Positions 26,789-35,724 of a stretch of 64,000 nucleotides of DNA are shown here, piece by piece. Made by a program: the position numbers and the translations under genes. Numbering within the stretch: the stretch's first letter is position 1; each line of letters begins with the position of its first letter. The notes under the pieces were generated by a model that saw only the letters and a program-made list of their open reading frames with translations, did no database searches and was not told the origin of the DNA. This stretch comes from DATARH01 sp963705325 (GTDB lineage: Bacteria > Pseudomonadota > Alphaproteobacteria > ATCC43930 > CGMCC-115725). The stretch spans positions 620,001 through 684,000 of the forward strand of contig OY970069.1 of the NCBI GenBank assembly GCA_963705325.1. The letters are read 5' to 3'.

Positions 26789-27418
26789 ATGAACGACATC
26801 GCCAAGCCGCTCGCCAAGCCTGCCGTCAAGCGCCCGTCGCGCGAGGAGGCCATGGAGGCGGTGCGCACGCTGCTGCGCTGGGCCGGCGACGACCCCTCGC
26901 GCGAGGGGTTGCTCGGCACCCCCGACCGGGTGGTGCGCTCCTATGAGGAATTCTTCAACGGCTACGGCGAAGACCCGGTAGCGCTGCTGCATCGGACGTT
27001 CGAGGAAATTTCCGGCTACGACGAGATCGTCCTTCTGAAGGATATTCGCTTCGAGTCGCATTGCGAGCACCACATGGCGCCGATCATCGGCAAGGCGCAT
27101 GTAGCCTACCTGCCGAACAACCGTGTCGTCGGCATCTCGAAGCTGGCGCGGCTCGTCGAGGTTTACGCCAAGCGGCTGCAAATCCAAGAAAAGATGACAG
27201 CCGAGATCGCCAACACGATTGACGAGGTGCTCCGCCCTAAGGGCGTCGCAGTAGTCATCGAGGCGGCGCATCAATGCATGACGACCCGCGGCGTCCACAA
27301 GCCGGGTGTAAGCATGGTGACGAGCCGCATGCTCGGCGCGTTCCGCGCCGACGCAACGACGCGGCGCGAGGTGCTGGCGATGATCGGCACACCCGCCGGC
27401 GACAGTAGGCATGTCTAG
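26789..27418 (+). CDS. folE: GTP cyclohydrolase I (type IA)
   Basis: A 209-residue enzyme converting GTP to 7,8-dihydroneopterin triphosphate, the first step of folate synthesis. Visible motifs are GLLGTPDRV, the zinc and active-site segment SHCEHHMAPIIGKAHVAYLP, GISKLARLV and the second zinc cysteine in AHQCMTTRGV. It has a somewhat Lys/Pro-rich N-terminal tail. The stop is 9 bp from the convergent lipoprotein gene. Confidence 0.95.
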   Translation: MNDIAKPLAKPAVKRPSREEAMEAVRTLLRWAGDDPSREGLLGTPDRVVRSYEEFFNGYGEDPVALLHRTFEEISGYDEIVLLKDIRFESHCEHHMAPIIGKAHVAYLPNNRVVGISKLARLVEVYAKRLQIQEKMTAEIANTIDEVLRPKGVAVVIEAAHQCMTTRGVHKPGVSMVTSRMLGAFRADATTRREVLAMIGTPAGDSRHV

Positions 27419-27427
27419 GACGACAGC

Positions 27428-27931
27428 CTAGCTTGCCGGCGGCGCCGGCGCGGCGATCTCGCGGATATCGGGCCCACCGGGCGCGCCGAAGGTCAGCCGA
27501 ATCTTATAGTGCTGCCAATTGCGGCGGTAGACCACCGGGTCGGGTAGCGTGATCTCGGCGTACGCCGTCATCAGCAGCAAGGCGTCGTGGCTGAGATAGG
27601 TCCCGCTCGAATTGATATTCGGGAGCACGGGGCCAGTGTCGGCGACCGAGGCGTTGTGCCAAATGCTGTCCACTGCGTATTGCCCCGGATTGTCCGGGAT
27701 ATCCGGATGGACGTCGAGCCAGCCCGCCGGGGTCACGGTACCGTCTGGCGCGACGAGCTCGGCGGCGCGCAGCGGGAGATTGTCGACCGCTTCGACCTTG
27801 ATCACATTGACGACACCGCCGGGCGGAAAGCCGATTGAGACATGCGGCCCGGGCAGCGGGGTCGGCGGAGGAGCGTCGGTGCAGCCGCCGACATAGAGCA
27901 GGGACGACAGGATCAACAAGAGGCGGCGCAT
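27428..27931 (-). CDS. Hypothetical lipoprotein
   Basis: A 167-residue protein with a lipoprotein signal MRRLLLILSSLLYVGGC; lipidation is expected at Cys17. The mature part is beta-rich (NVIKVEAVDNLPLRAAELVAPDG, YKIRLTFGAPGGPDIREI) and ends in a Pro/Ala tail. I do not recognise a family. ATG 27931 is chosen for the signal peptide and the GGGAG upstream. It is divergent from the MetX-family gene. Confidence 0.7.
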   Translation of the reverse strand: MRRLLLILSSLLYVGGCTDAPPPTPLPGPHVSIGFPPGGVVNVIKVEAVDNLPLRAAELVAPDGTVTPAGWLDVHPDIPDNPGQYAVDSIWHNASVADTGPVLPNINSSGTYLSHDALLLMTAYAEITLPDPVVYRRNWQHYKIRLTFGAPGGPDIREIAAPAPPAS

Positions 27932-28076
27932 CGTGCTCCCTTCCCTGCTTCGCGGCGGGCTTGCTTTGCGGTGTAGCGCGAACCGGGCGCGGCCGGAAGG
28001 GGCGGCATCGACAGGTATGCTATCGGCTCGCCTTGCGACATGGCAAACTCGGCGGCGGGACGAGGGAGGAACCAGC

Positions 28077-29156
28077 ATGGACGGGCAAGCTCCAGTGACC
28101 GGCGAGGTCGGCTCGGTCGAGGATCAATTCTTCTCGATCCGCGATTTTCACCTGACCAGCGGCGAGGTCATGCCGGAAGTGACGATCGCCTACGAAACCT
28201 ACGGCACGCTCGCGCCAAACGGCCGCAACGCGGTGCTCCTCACTCACGGCTTTACCAGCAGCCACCGCCAGGCCGGGCGCAACCCCGCCAACGGCAACAA
28301 TCCCGGCGCCTGGGACGGGCTGGTCGGTCCGGGTAAAGCGATCGACACCAACCGGGTTTTCGTCATTGCCTCGAACATGCTGGGATCGTCGTTCGGTTCG
28401 ACAAACGCCGCGAGCATCAACCCCAAGACGGGCCAGCCCTACGGCCCAGATTTCCCTAACGTCATGATCCGCGACATCGTCGCCGCGCAAAAGGCGCTGC
28501 TGGACTCATTGGGGATCGTGCATCTGATGGCCGTCGCCGGGCCGTCCTACGGCGGCTACCAGGCTTTCCAGTGGGCGGTCGCCTACCCTGATTTCATGGA
28601 CGCGATCGTACCGGTCAACACCGCGCCCTGGGCTTCGGTCAACACCGACAAACAGCTCGCCGAGGTGACCGCGCGGCTCGCCACCGATCCCGAATGGAAT
28701 GGCGGTCGCTATTACCATACCGGCGGCTGCAAGGCAGTTCTGACCGAGATTCGTCTCGAAACCTTGCGGCGCTACGGCAATGACGAAGTGCTGAAGCCTC
28801 GCTTCCCAGACCCGCTCGAGCGCGCCGCGGCGATGCGCCGGAACGCCGCCGACTGGGCGGCGAAATGGGACGCCAATTCGCTGATCATCTTGCGCCGCGC
28901 GCTATTGGGTTTCGATGCTCGGCCGGAGTTTTCGAAGATCAAAGCCAAGGTGCTCTACATGCTCTGCCGCACCGACGCGCTATTCCCGCCCAAGATCGCG
29001 CCGGGGGTCATGCAAGCGCTGGCGGACGCCGGAGTGGAGGCGCGCTATCTCGAGCTCGACAGCGACCTTGGCCATTCGTCGAGCGGGCCCGAGCACGCGA
29101 AATGGTCGCCGGTGCTGCGCGAGTTTCTGGCGCCGCTCTACGCCCGGCTCGACTGA
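28077..29156 (+). CDS. MetX-family alpha/beta-fold hydrolase or acyltransferase
   Basis: A 359-residue protein resembling homoserine O-acetyltransferases. It has ITYETYG-like IAYETYGTLAP and LLTHGFTSS, a nucleophile elbow GPSYGG (Ser), an acid Asp in CRTDALFPP, and the His in DLGHSSSG. Classical MetX has a GGSMGG elbow, so this divergent copy may not make O-acetylhomoserine and no symbol is given. ATG 28077 follows GAGGGAGGAACCAGC. The next gene begins a few bases after its stop. Confidence 0.82.
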   Translation: MDGQAPVTGEVGSVEDQFFSIRDFHLTSGEVMPEVTIAYETYGTLAPNGRNAVLLTHGFTSSHRQAGRNPANGNNPGAWDGLVGPGKAIDTNRVFVIASNMLGSSFGSTNAASINPKTGQPYGPDFPNVMIRDIVAAQKALLDSLGIVHLMAVAGPSYGGYQAFQWAVAYPDFMDAIVPVNTAPWASVNTDKQLAEVTARLATDPEWNGGRYYHTGGCKAVLTEIRLETLRRYGNDEVLKPRFPDPLERAAAMRRNAADWAAKWDANSLIILRRALLGFDARPEFSKIKAKVLYMLCRTDALFPPKIAPGVMQALADAGVEARYLELDSDLGHSSSGPEHAKWSPVLREFLAPLYARLD

Positions 29157-29163
29157 GGCGCCC

Positions 29164-30480
29164 CTGACCTCATCCTTTGTTCTGAAAACCCTCGGCCATG
29201 CCTCGATCGCGCTTTACCGCGACGGCGAAGCGCCGCTGCTGCTGACTGATCCGTGGCTGATCGGCTCGGTCTATTGGCGCAGCTGGTGGCTGCAGAACTA
29301 TCCCGAGGAGGCCGAGCTCGACTGGCTCGCGACAGCCGAGCACGTTTACATAACCCACGAGCATCCCGACCATTTTCACACGCCGTCAATCCGCCGGCTG
29401 GGCAAGCAGCCGCTCTACCTGTTCCCGGCGCTGCCGGAAACCGGCTTCGTCGTCTATCTGCGCGACCAAGGCTTCCGCACCGAGGTGATGCCGCCGGCCA
29501 CATGGCGAGACCTGGGAGGCGGTGTTTCCGTCTTGTCGTTGCCGCTGTGGAATGACGACAGCCTGCTGCTGATCGACACGCCGGATGCGCTGATCCTCAA
29601 CTTCAACGACGCCAAGCCGCCGCCGACGGTTGTCAGCACGGTGTGTCAGCTCGCCAACCGCATTAGGAAACCGCGCATCCTGCTGGCGAGTTATTCACCG
29701 GCAAGCCTCGTCAACAGTTTTCGCGATGCGGCAGGCGAAGTCATCTCAATGAAGCCGTCGGAAGGCTATGTCGCCTTTGTCTGCCAACTGTGCGAGCGGC
29801 TGGGCGCCGACATCTTTCTGCCCTTTGCCAGCCAGGCTAGCTTCGGGCGGGCCGACAGTGACTGGGCCAACCAGTACCGCACGCGTTACGCCGACCTTGA
29901 ACGCCTATGGCGGGGCAAGACCCGGCTGCTGCCACCCTATACGACCCTCGCCCTCACGGATCTCTCGCACCAATCGATCGCGCCCGATTGCTATCGCCCC
30001 GCCGCAGTGGCGCAGCGAGCGGTGCTTGTCGAGAAGCGCCTTGTGGAAGAGAGCGCCGCGGTGATCGGCGACGCCGACGCGGCGCGCCTACAGCGCAAGC
30101 TCAATCTGTGGCGCTGGCTGCTCTGGCCCCTGTTCCCGCGCGGCTTCGCGTTCGAGGCCGGCCGCCAATGCCTGGTCTACGATCCGCGGCACGGCCGGGT
30201 CCGAATCGAGCCGCTCGGCGAATACGGTGATTTTGTCGTTTCGGTGCCGGCGCTGACACTCAAGGAGGCACTCGCCAACAATCATCTCAGCGACCTCGGC
30301 ATCACCATGTTCGTGCGCATCCGCCTCCTGCGGCGGATCGACCCGCGCAAAGTCTACGGACTTTTCGTGCTGTTCCAATTTGACGATTACGGCCATATGC
30401 GCCGACCGGCGGCATTGCTGCGTTGGCTCGCCTGCGGACTGCGCCGCAGCCTTCCGAGAAAATTGCCGCTTCCGACTTAG
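29164..30480 (+). CDS. Metallo-beta-lactamase-fold hydrolase
   Basis: About 438 residues from a presumed CTG start at 29164. The MBL metal motif HEHPDHFH lies near residue 63, and a second region has FLPFASQASFG and SDWANQYR. It resembles the UlaG/CMP-Neu5Ac-hydroxylase-like branch (TLGHASIAL at the N-terminus, acting as a short beta strand). No ATG, GTG or TTG exists in frame between the homology start and TTG 29068; that TTG or ATG 28915 would force overlap with the MetX-family gene. The GAGG in gactgaggcgcccCTG suggests CTG. Its stop overlaps that of the convergent protease gene. Confidence 0.72.
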   Translation: MTSSFVLKTLGHASIALYRDGEAPLLLTDPWLIGSVYWRSWWLQNYPEEAELDWLATAEHVYITHEHPDHFHTPSIRRLGKQPLYLFPALPETGFVVYLRDQGFRTEVMPPATWRDLGGGVSVLSLPLWNDDSLLLIDTPDALILNFNDAKPPPTVVSTVCQLANRIRKPRILLASYSPASLVNSFRDAAGEVISMKPSEGYVAFVCQLCERLGADIFLPFASQASFGRADSDWANQYRTRYADLERLWRGKTRLLPPYTTLALTDLSHQSIAPDCYRPAAVAQRAVLVEKRLVEESAAVIGDADAARLQRKLNLWRWLLWPLFPRGFAFEAGRQCLVYDPRHGRVRIEPLGEYGDFVVSVPALTLKEALANNHLSDLGITMFVRIRLLRRIDPRKVYGLFVLFQFDDYGHMRRPAALLRWLACGLRRSLPRKLPLPT

Positions 30481-31826
30481 CGCGATGCCGCGCGCGGGTG
30501 CTTTTTGAGGTAGTCAAGCGCAACGTTGAGCTGCGCGTCCTGCGCGGTGCCGATTACCGAGGGAATGATCGGGTGGTCGCTGCCGACCGCCACCGGCTGG
30601 GCGGCAGTGGTATCTTTGTCCTTCGGCGCCAGCGCTCCGGTCGGCTTCAGCGTGCCGTAAAGATCGCTTTCATAGGTGACCAGCGCGTTCGCCACTTGCT
30701 GGTCCTTGGGTAGCGGGATGACCGTATCGGGGGTGACGCCGTGCCCCTGAATCGATCGGCCCGACGGTGTGTAGTAGAGCGCCGTCGTCAGCCGCAACGC
30801 GCCGTGCCCTGCAATCGGGATGATGCTCTGGACCGAGCCTTTGCCAAAGCTCCGGGTACCAAAAAGGATCGCGCGATGATTGTCTTGCAGCGCGCCGGCG
30901 ACGATCTCCGACGCCGAAGCGGAGGCGCCGTTTATCAGCACGACCATTGGCACACCGCGAACAAGATCGCCATTGGGCGGCGCCTCGTAGACGCGGTTCT
31001 CGTCGGGATCGCGGCCCTTTGTGGTTACGACAGTGCCGGAATCCAAGAAATCGGCCGCGATCTCAACCGCCGCGTCGAGCAGCCCGCCCGCGTCGTTCCG
31101 CAAATCAAGAACGAAGCCGGTGAGGCTTCCATTTGCCTGCTGCTTCAGTTTGGCGATGGCGGCACGTGCCTGCGCAGCGGTGTTTTCATCGAAGGTGCTG
31201 ATGCGGATATAGCCGACGCGATTGGGCTCAAGCGCGGATTTGACCGACTCGACCTTGATGATCGCCCGGATGATATCCACCGTGAACGGCGTCCTGCCGC
31301 TGCGCGCGATCGTCAGCACGACTTTGGTCCCGGGCGAACCGCGTAGCCGGTTCACCACCGCCTCGATATCCAATCCGACAAGCGGCTGCCCGTCCGCCTT
31401 CGTGATGCGGTCGCCGGGCATGATGCCAGCGGCAGCCGCCGGCGTGCCCTCGATCGCCGAGATGACTTGCGGCACACCTTCATCGACCGAAATCTCGATC
31501 CCAACCCCGCCGAATTCGCCGCTGGTGGTGGCCATCAGGTCGCGAAATTCTTTTTCATCCATGTAGTCGGAATGCGGGTCGAGCCGGGTCAGCATGCCTT
31601 TGAGTGCACCGGTGGTCAGCTCGCCCGGTTTAATCGGCTCGACGTAATTCCGCTGCACCTCCCTCATCGTCTGTTGGATGAGAGCGAGGTCGGCGGCGCT
31701 CGCGCCCGGCGTGCTGTCATCAGCCGATACGGGATGGCAACCGACGAGGACGATGGCGCCGATCAGCGCCGCGGCAAGCGGAATGGCGCGGCGGAGACGG
31801 CACAAGGGCGGAGAGCGGTCAGTCAT
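30477..31826 (-). CDS. S41 carboxyl-terminal processing peptidase (CtpA-like), lipoprotein
   Basis: A 449-residue protein. A lipoprotein-type signal has Cys30 in LVGC. A PDZ domain lies around GVGIEISVDEG to PGDRITKADG. The S41 domain has the nucleophile Ser in INGASASASEIV and the general-base Lys in SFGKGSVQ. It cleaves envelope proteins near their C-termini. ATG 31826 is chosen because its ATGACTGA overlaps the maiA-type gene stop, giving translational coupling. The stop overlaps that of the convergent MBL gene by 3 bp. Confidence 0.92.
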   Translation of the reverse strand: MTDRSPPLCRLRRAIPLAAALIGAIVLVGCHPVSADDSTPGASAADLALIQQTMREVQRNYVEPIKPGELTTGALKGMLTRLDPHSDYMDEKEFRDLMATTSGEFGGVGIEISVDEGVPQVISAIEGTPAAAAGIMPGDRITKADGQPLVGLDIEAVVNRLRGSPGTKVVLTIARSGRTPFTVDIIRAIIKVESVKSALEPNRVGYIRISTFDENTAAQARAAIAKLKQQANGSLTGFVLDLRNDAGGLLDAAVEIAADFLDSGTVVTTKGRDPDENRVYEAPPNGDLVRGVPMVVLINGASASASEIVAGALQDNHRAILFGTRSFGKGSVQSIIPIAGHGALRLTTALYYTPSGRSIQGHGVTPDTVIPLPKDQQVANALVTYESDLYGTLKPTGALAPKDKDTTAAQPVAVGSDHPIIPSVIGTAQDAQLNVALDYLKKHPRAASR

Positions 31827-32460
31827 CGCGGTCGGGCTGGCTGCTGGGGTGCGCAGCGCTGAAGGCGTCAAGGCGCATGCAATTGGCATAGATGCGGGAT
31901 ACCGTCGGATAGGGAGAGAGGTCGAGCTTGTAACGTTCCGAATTGACCGCCTGCGGCACTAGCGCGATGTCTGCGAGCCCTGGCGTATCGCCATGGCAGA
32001 ATGCGCCGGTCCGCCCGTCCCCGACGAGCAGCCGCTCGAGCGCCTCGAAGCCCGCCGCGATCCAATGATTGTACCAGGTCTCGATGGCGCGCTGATCGTG
32101 CCCAAGGGGACCGTGCAAGTAGCGCAACACGCGCAGATTGTTGATGGGATGAATGTCGCAGGCGACAATCTCGGCCATCGCCCGCACCCGTGCGCGGCCG
32201 CCGGGATCATGCGGCAAGAGCGGGGGCTCGGGATGCGTCTCGTCAAGATATTCGATAATTGCCATCGACTGGATCAGCGTGTGGCCGTCGGTTTCAAGCG
32301 CCGGCACCAGACCCTGCGGATTGACCGCGAGATATTCTGGACCATGCTGCTCGCCGCGGCGCAAGTGGACGAACGCGTCCTCATAGGCAAGGCCTTTGAG
32401 GTTAAGGGCGATCCGCACGCGAAACGCCGCCGATGACCGGGAGAACCCGTAAAGTTTCAT
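31819..32460 (-). CDS. maiA: Maleylacetoacetate isomerase / zeta-class glutathione S-transferase
   Basis: A 213-residue GST. The N-terminal motif SSAAFRVRIALNLKG is the zeta-class SSCSxRVRIAL signature with the catalytic serines. It also has NPQGLVPAL and the Q-S-x-A-I-I-E-Y-L-D glutathione-site stretch. It isomerises maleylacetoacetate in tyrosine/homogentisate catabolism. The rest of that pathway is not in this window. ATG 32460 is supported by the family N-terminus MKLYGF. It is cotranscribed with the downstream protease gene, which overlaps its stop. Confidence 0.85.
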   Translation of the reverse strand: MKLYGFSRSSAAFRVRIALNLKGLAYEDAFVHLRRGEQHGPEYLAVNPQGLVPALETDGHTLIQSMAIIEYLDETHPEPPLLPHDPGGRARVRAMAEIVACDIHPINNLRVLRYLHGPLGHDQRAIETWYNHWIAAGFEALERLLVGDGRTGAFCHGDTPGLADIALVPQAVNSERYKLDLSPYPTVSRIYANCMRLDAFSAAHPSSQPDRDD

Positions 32461-32580
32461 GAGCGACGATGACTGACCCTGGCTTCCGGCGCGCGACGTT
32501 ACTCCGCCAGCGATGCGGCGGAAAGGAGACCGATCCAATTCTTATGGCGAAAGACCGATTTAGAGCATCCGGCGGAAGGC

Positions 32581-32955
32581 CTAATGCGGCAGATGCAGGG
32601 CTTCCTGTGTCTCCTCGGTCCGCCGGACATCATTACGCGGCATATGCCCCGCGGCGGCGGCGCGCTGCAGATCGATCGGGTTCGCCGCCGGCCCGGCGAC
32701 AGGAGCAAGGCCCGCCATCGCCGCCGCCGGCAATAGGGCGCGGCTGTAACAGCTTGCGCGCGCTGCAGCGTCGAGGCGATTAAACTCGTGGTCCTGCGTG
32801 AAGCACAGATCGAGCGCCTCCCGCTTCACGGGGTCGGTCGGATAGATGTCGCGGTAAAATCTGCCGATGTCCTGAAAATGCATTGTGGCGACGCCGCCGG
32901 CGGCCACCAAGATCGACGCGGACAGCACCCGTCTCATCAACCGGCCAAACCCCAT
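32581..32955 (-). CDS. Hypothetical secreted protein
   Basis: A 124-residue protein with an N-terminal signal or anchor (LMRRVLSASILVAAGGVATMHF). It then has CFTQDHEFNRLDAAARASCYSR, with two cysteines possibly forming a disulfide, and an Ala/Pro-rich tail. ATG 32955 follows GGGGGGAGTGAC. It lies 30 bp downstream of the DivK-like gene, so the two may be cotranscribed. I do not recognise a family. Confidence 0.6.
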   Translation of the reverse strand: MGFGRLMRRVLSASILVAAGGVATMHFQDIGRFYRDIYPTDPVKREALDLCFTQDHEFNRLDAAARASCYSRALLPAAAMAGLAPVAGPAANPIDLQRAAAAGHMPRNDVRRTEETQEALHLPH

Positions 32956-32985
32956 GTCACTCCCCCCTCGCGCCCCGGGCGCCTC

Positions 32986-33417
32986 TTAGCGGCGAATCGT
33001 CGCATCACCGCCGGTGGGATCATCGGGCACGCCGACGAACCCAGCGACCAAGTCGAGAAACTTACGCAGATCGATCGGCTTGGCAACATAAGCGTCGCAA
33101 CCCTGCTCCAGCGCTTTCTTTTCGTCGCCCGCCATCGCGAAAGCAGTGACCGCGACGATCGGAATCGAGGCCGTACCAACGTCCGCTTTCAGCAGCCGCG
33201 TTACCTCGAGCCCGGAAATGTCGGGAAGTTGCAAATCCATTAAAATAAGATCGGGCCGGTATTGCCGCGCCCAAGCAATTGCAACCGCGCCCTCTCCAGT
33301 GGCCAGCACTGCATAGCCGTGCGCTTCGAGGACGTCATTGAGCAATTTCAGGTTTAACTCGTTGTCCTCGACGACGAGTATTCGCTTTGCGGTGCGGGAG
33401 GGTGGTTTGCCCAGCAT
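32986..33417 (-). CDS. Single-domain response regulator (DivK-like)
   Basis: A 143-residue receiver with no output domain. The acidic pocket is VVEDN, phospho-acceptor Asp is in LILMDLQLPDISG near residue 61, with Thr in VAVTAFAM and Lys in VAKPIDL. Sequence and layout match the alphaproteobacterial DivK/CpdR-like group that relays phosphate in cell-cycle control. An orphan location and a longer N-terminal extension (MLGKPPSRTAK) make orthology to DivK itself unsure. It begins the leftward group that continues to the hypothetical gene. Confidence 0.85.
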   Translation of the reverse strand: MLGKPPSRTAKRILVVEDNELNLKLLNDVLEAHGYAVLATGEGAVAIAWARQYRPDLILMDLQLPDISGLEVTRLLKADVGTASIPIVAVTAFAMAGDEKKALEQGCDAYVAKPIDLRKFLDLVAGFVGVPDDPTGGDATIRR

Positions 33418-33552
33418 TTTTGGGGGGTATCGCGCCTCAGTGATTATTGCTGGGAAGATGTTGAGCTTAACGCCGACGAGCGCGGTTATCGTGAAATTGA
33501 TGGTTAATTTCGTAAAACATCACCAATCTCCTCGCAAGGCAGGAGCAATGCG

Positions 33553-34455
33553 ATGCGTGCCTTGATTGCGCTCGCCATACTCGCTTCGAGCCTCGCCGTA
33601 TCGCCGGGTCTCGCTCAGGATCTGGCGGCAATCGAAGCCGCCCGCCGCGCTCAGCTAATCGCCGCCCTCCCAGCCGACGCGGCAAAGCGGGTCTTCGGGC
33701 TCGCCGGTAAACCAAGCGCCAGCCCACCGCGCTCGATCGGTTCGTACGCGAAAGGCTGCATCGCCGGCGCGATGGCGCTGCCGCAGGAAGGGGCGACCTG
33801 GCAGGTCATGCGGCCGGCGCGCAATCGCTATTGGGGCCATCCGGTGTTGATCGCGGTCATCGAGCGCATTGCCGCGAACCTTCCCGCCGGCTGGCCCGGC
33901 CTGCTCGTCGGCGATATCGGTCAGCCGCGGGGTGGGCCGATGGTCACCGGCCACGCCTCGCATCAAATTGGTCTCGATGCCGACATCTGGCTGACCCCAA
34001 TGCCGGAGCACCGCCTCAGCCTGTCGGACCGTGACAATCTGCCCGCGAAAAGCATCGTCGCCGCCGACGGCAACGATGTCGATCGAACCATCTGGGGGCC
34101 GCAATACCGCGAGCTGATCGAGGCGGTGGCCCGAACACCTGAGCTGGCGCGAATGTTCGTCAACCCCGCGATCAAGCGGGCGCTGTGCCGTGAGGCGGGG
34201 AGCGATCGCGCTTGGCTCGCCAAGGTGCGGCCGTGGTGGGGACACGACGACCACTTCCACATCCGCCTCAACTGCCCGCCTGGTCAGACCCAGTGCGAGC
34301 CGCAGGCGCCGGTTCCGCCCGGCGACGGCTGCGGCAAGGAATTGGATTGGTGGTTCACTGACGCGGGCCGCCACCCAAAGCCGAGCCCGCCGGCGCCGCC
34401 ATTGCTCGTCAGCCAATTGCCGACCGAATGCGCCGCAGTCGCGGCGGCACCGTGA
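33553..34455 (+). CDS. mepA: Penicillin-insensitive murein endopeptidase
   Basis: A 300-residue periplasmic LAS-type metallopeptidase cutting D-Ala-meso-DAP cross-links. A signal peptide ends near LAQ-D at residue 22. Zinc-site motifs are GHASHQIGLDADIW and the C-terminal WWGHDDHFHIRL, both complete. Cysteines in the C-terminal part (CREAG, LNCPPGQTQC, GDGCG) fit MepA disulfides. It has a proline-rich tail. It is divergent from the receiver gene and not evidently in an operon. Confidence 0.93.
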   Translation: MRALIALAILASSLAVSPGLAQDLAAIEAARRAQLIAALPADAAKRVFGLAGKPSASPPRSIGSYAKGCIAGAMALPQEGATWQVMRPARNRYWGHPVLIAVIERIAANLPAGWPGLLVGDIGQPRGGPMVTGHASHQIGLDADIWLTPMPEHRLSLSDRDNLPAKSIVAADGNDVDRTIWGPQYRELIEAVARTPELARMFVNPAIKRALCREAGSDRAWLAKVRPWWGHDDHFHIRLNCPPGQTQCEPQAPVPPGDGCGKELDWWFTDAGRHPKPSPPAPPLLVSQLPTECAAVAAAP

Positions 34456-34519
34456 CCCAACCCGCTTGAGCCGAGACACCGCCTGCGCGAGCATGGCGGC
34501 GCAGCAAGGGAGAGGCGTC

Positions 34520-35626
34520 ATGGATGTCGGCATTCAGATGGTCTTCGCCAGCTACGGCTGGAGCGACATCAGCGATCAGCAGGTCTGGGACGAGGAGCTG
34601 CGCCTGGCGCGGCTTGCCGACGAACTCGGCTTCGACGTGCTGTGGTCGGTCGAGCACCATTTTTTCGACTACTCGTTCTGCCCCGATAATTTGCAGCTAA
34701 TGAGCTATCTGGCCGGGGTCACCACCCATGCCGATCTTGGTACGGCGGCGGTGATCTTGCCGTGGCACGACCCGCTCCGCGTCGCCGAGCAGGCGGCGAT
34801 CCTCGATCATGTCAGCGGCGGACGCTTTCGCTTCGGCATCGGCCGCGGCCTGTCACGCCGCGAGTTCGCCCATTTCAGCGGACCGATCTCGATGGACGAG
34901 TCGCGCGAGCGCTTCGACGAGGCGGCGCCGATGATCCTGTCGGCGCTGCGCACCGGGTTCATGGAAGGCGAGGGCAAATTCTACAAGCAGCCGCGCACGC
35001 CAATCCGGCCAAAGCCGGAACGCAGTTTTGAGGGCCGCACATACGCGGTGGCGTCGAGCGAGGATTCGGTCGAGGCGGCGGCGCGATTGAAAGCGCGGAT
35101 GGTGATGTTCGCCGACCGGCCCTGGCCGATGCGTCTGCCGCAGATCGAGCGTCACCGCGCACTGTTCCGGCAATTGCACGGCGAGGAGGCGCCGCCGTTT
35201 CTAATCGCCGATTTTTGTGTCTGCACGCCGACGATGGATGGGATCGACGATCTGGCGCGCCGCCACATGGGTTCGTTCGTCGATAGCAACCTTGAGCACT
35301 ACGAGCTCCTCACCGGACATTTTTCCCGGATCAAGGGCTACGACGCCTATGCCAAGAAGGCCGAGCTGGCCAAGGAGGCCGGCCGCGACGGCATCGTCGA
35401 GGCGTTTCTGAAGGCCGCCGTCTACGGCACACCCGACCGCATCCTGCGCGCGCTCGAAGCCCGCCGCGAAGCCATCGGAGAATTCGAGCTCTGCACCTCA
35501 TTCCGCTTTGGCGGCACGCCCTACCCACTCGCCGAGCGGTCGCTTCGGCTTTACGCCAAGGAGATCCTACCCGTGCTCAAGTCATGGAAGGTCGAGGCTC
35601 CCAAGACCGCCGACGCCGCCAAGTAA
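34520..35626 (+). CDS. LLM class flavin-dependent oxidoreductase
   Basis: A 368-residue luciferase-like monooxygenase. FDVLWSVEHHFFDY is near residue 41, LPWHDPLRVAEQAA follows, and GGRFRFGIGRGLSRREF forms the flavin phosphate region. ATG 34520 follows GGGAGAGGCGTC; the open frame reaches back into mepA without family similarity. It is the third LLM protein of the window and closest in layout to the one at 5894. It is followed by a palindromic repeat. Confidence 0.9.
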   Translation: MDVGIQMVFASYGWSDISDQQVWDEELRLARLADELGFDVLWSVEHHFFDYSFCPDNLQLMSYLAGVTTHADLGTAAVILPWHDPLRVAEQAAILDHVSGGRFRFGIGRGLSRREFAHFSGPISMDESRERFDEAAPMILSALRTGFMEGEGKFYKQPRTPIRPKPERSFEGRTYAVASSEDSVEAAARLKARMVMFADRPWPMRLPQIERHRALFRQLHGEEAPPFLIADFCVCTPTMDGIDDLARRHMGSFVDSNLEHYELLTGHFSRIKGYDAYAKKAELAKEAGRDGIVEAFLKAAVYGTPDRILRALEARREAIGEFELCTSFRFGGTPYPLAERSLRLYAKEILPVLKSWKVEAPKTADAAK

Positions 35627-35636
35627 CCCGCAACGT

Positions 35637-35710
35637 TATCCCGGCGCGGGCCGTGATCCACTCCCCAATCGCTTGGAAGGCGGTTACATGGATCCCGGCT
35701 TTTGCCGGGA
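35637..35710. repeat. Palindromic intergenic repeat
   Basis: The arms gccgtgatccac (35650-35661) and atggatcccggc (35688-35699) are imperfect reverse complements. The right end also forms a perfect 7-bp hairpin tcccggc/gccggga with a TTTT loop at 35693-35710. This is the widespread ATCCCGGC-type intergenic repeat. It is located between two convergent genes, so it could serve as a terminator. Confidence 0.6.
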
Positions 35711-35724
35711 AGCCAACAGCGGCA

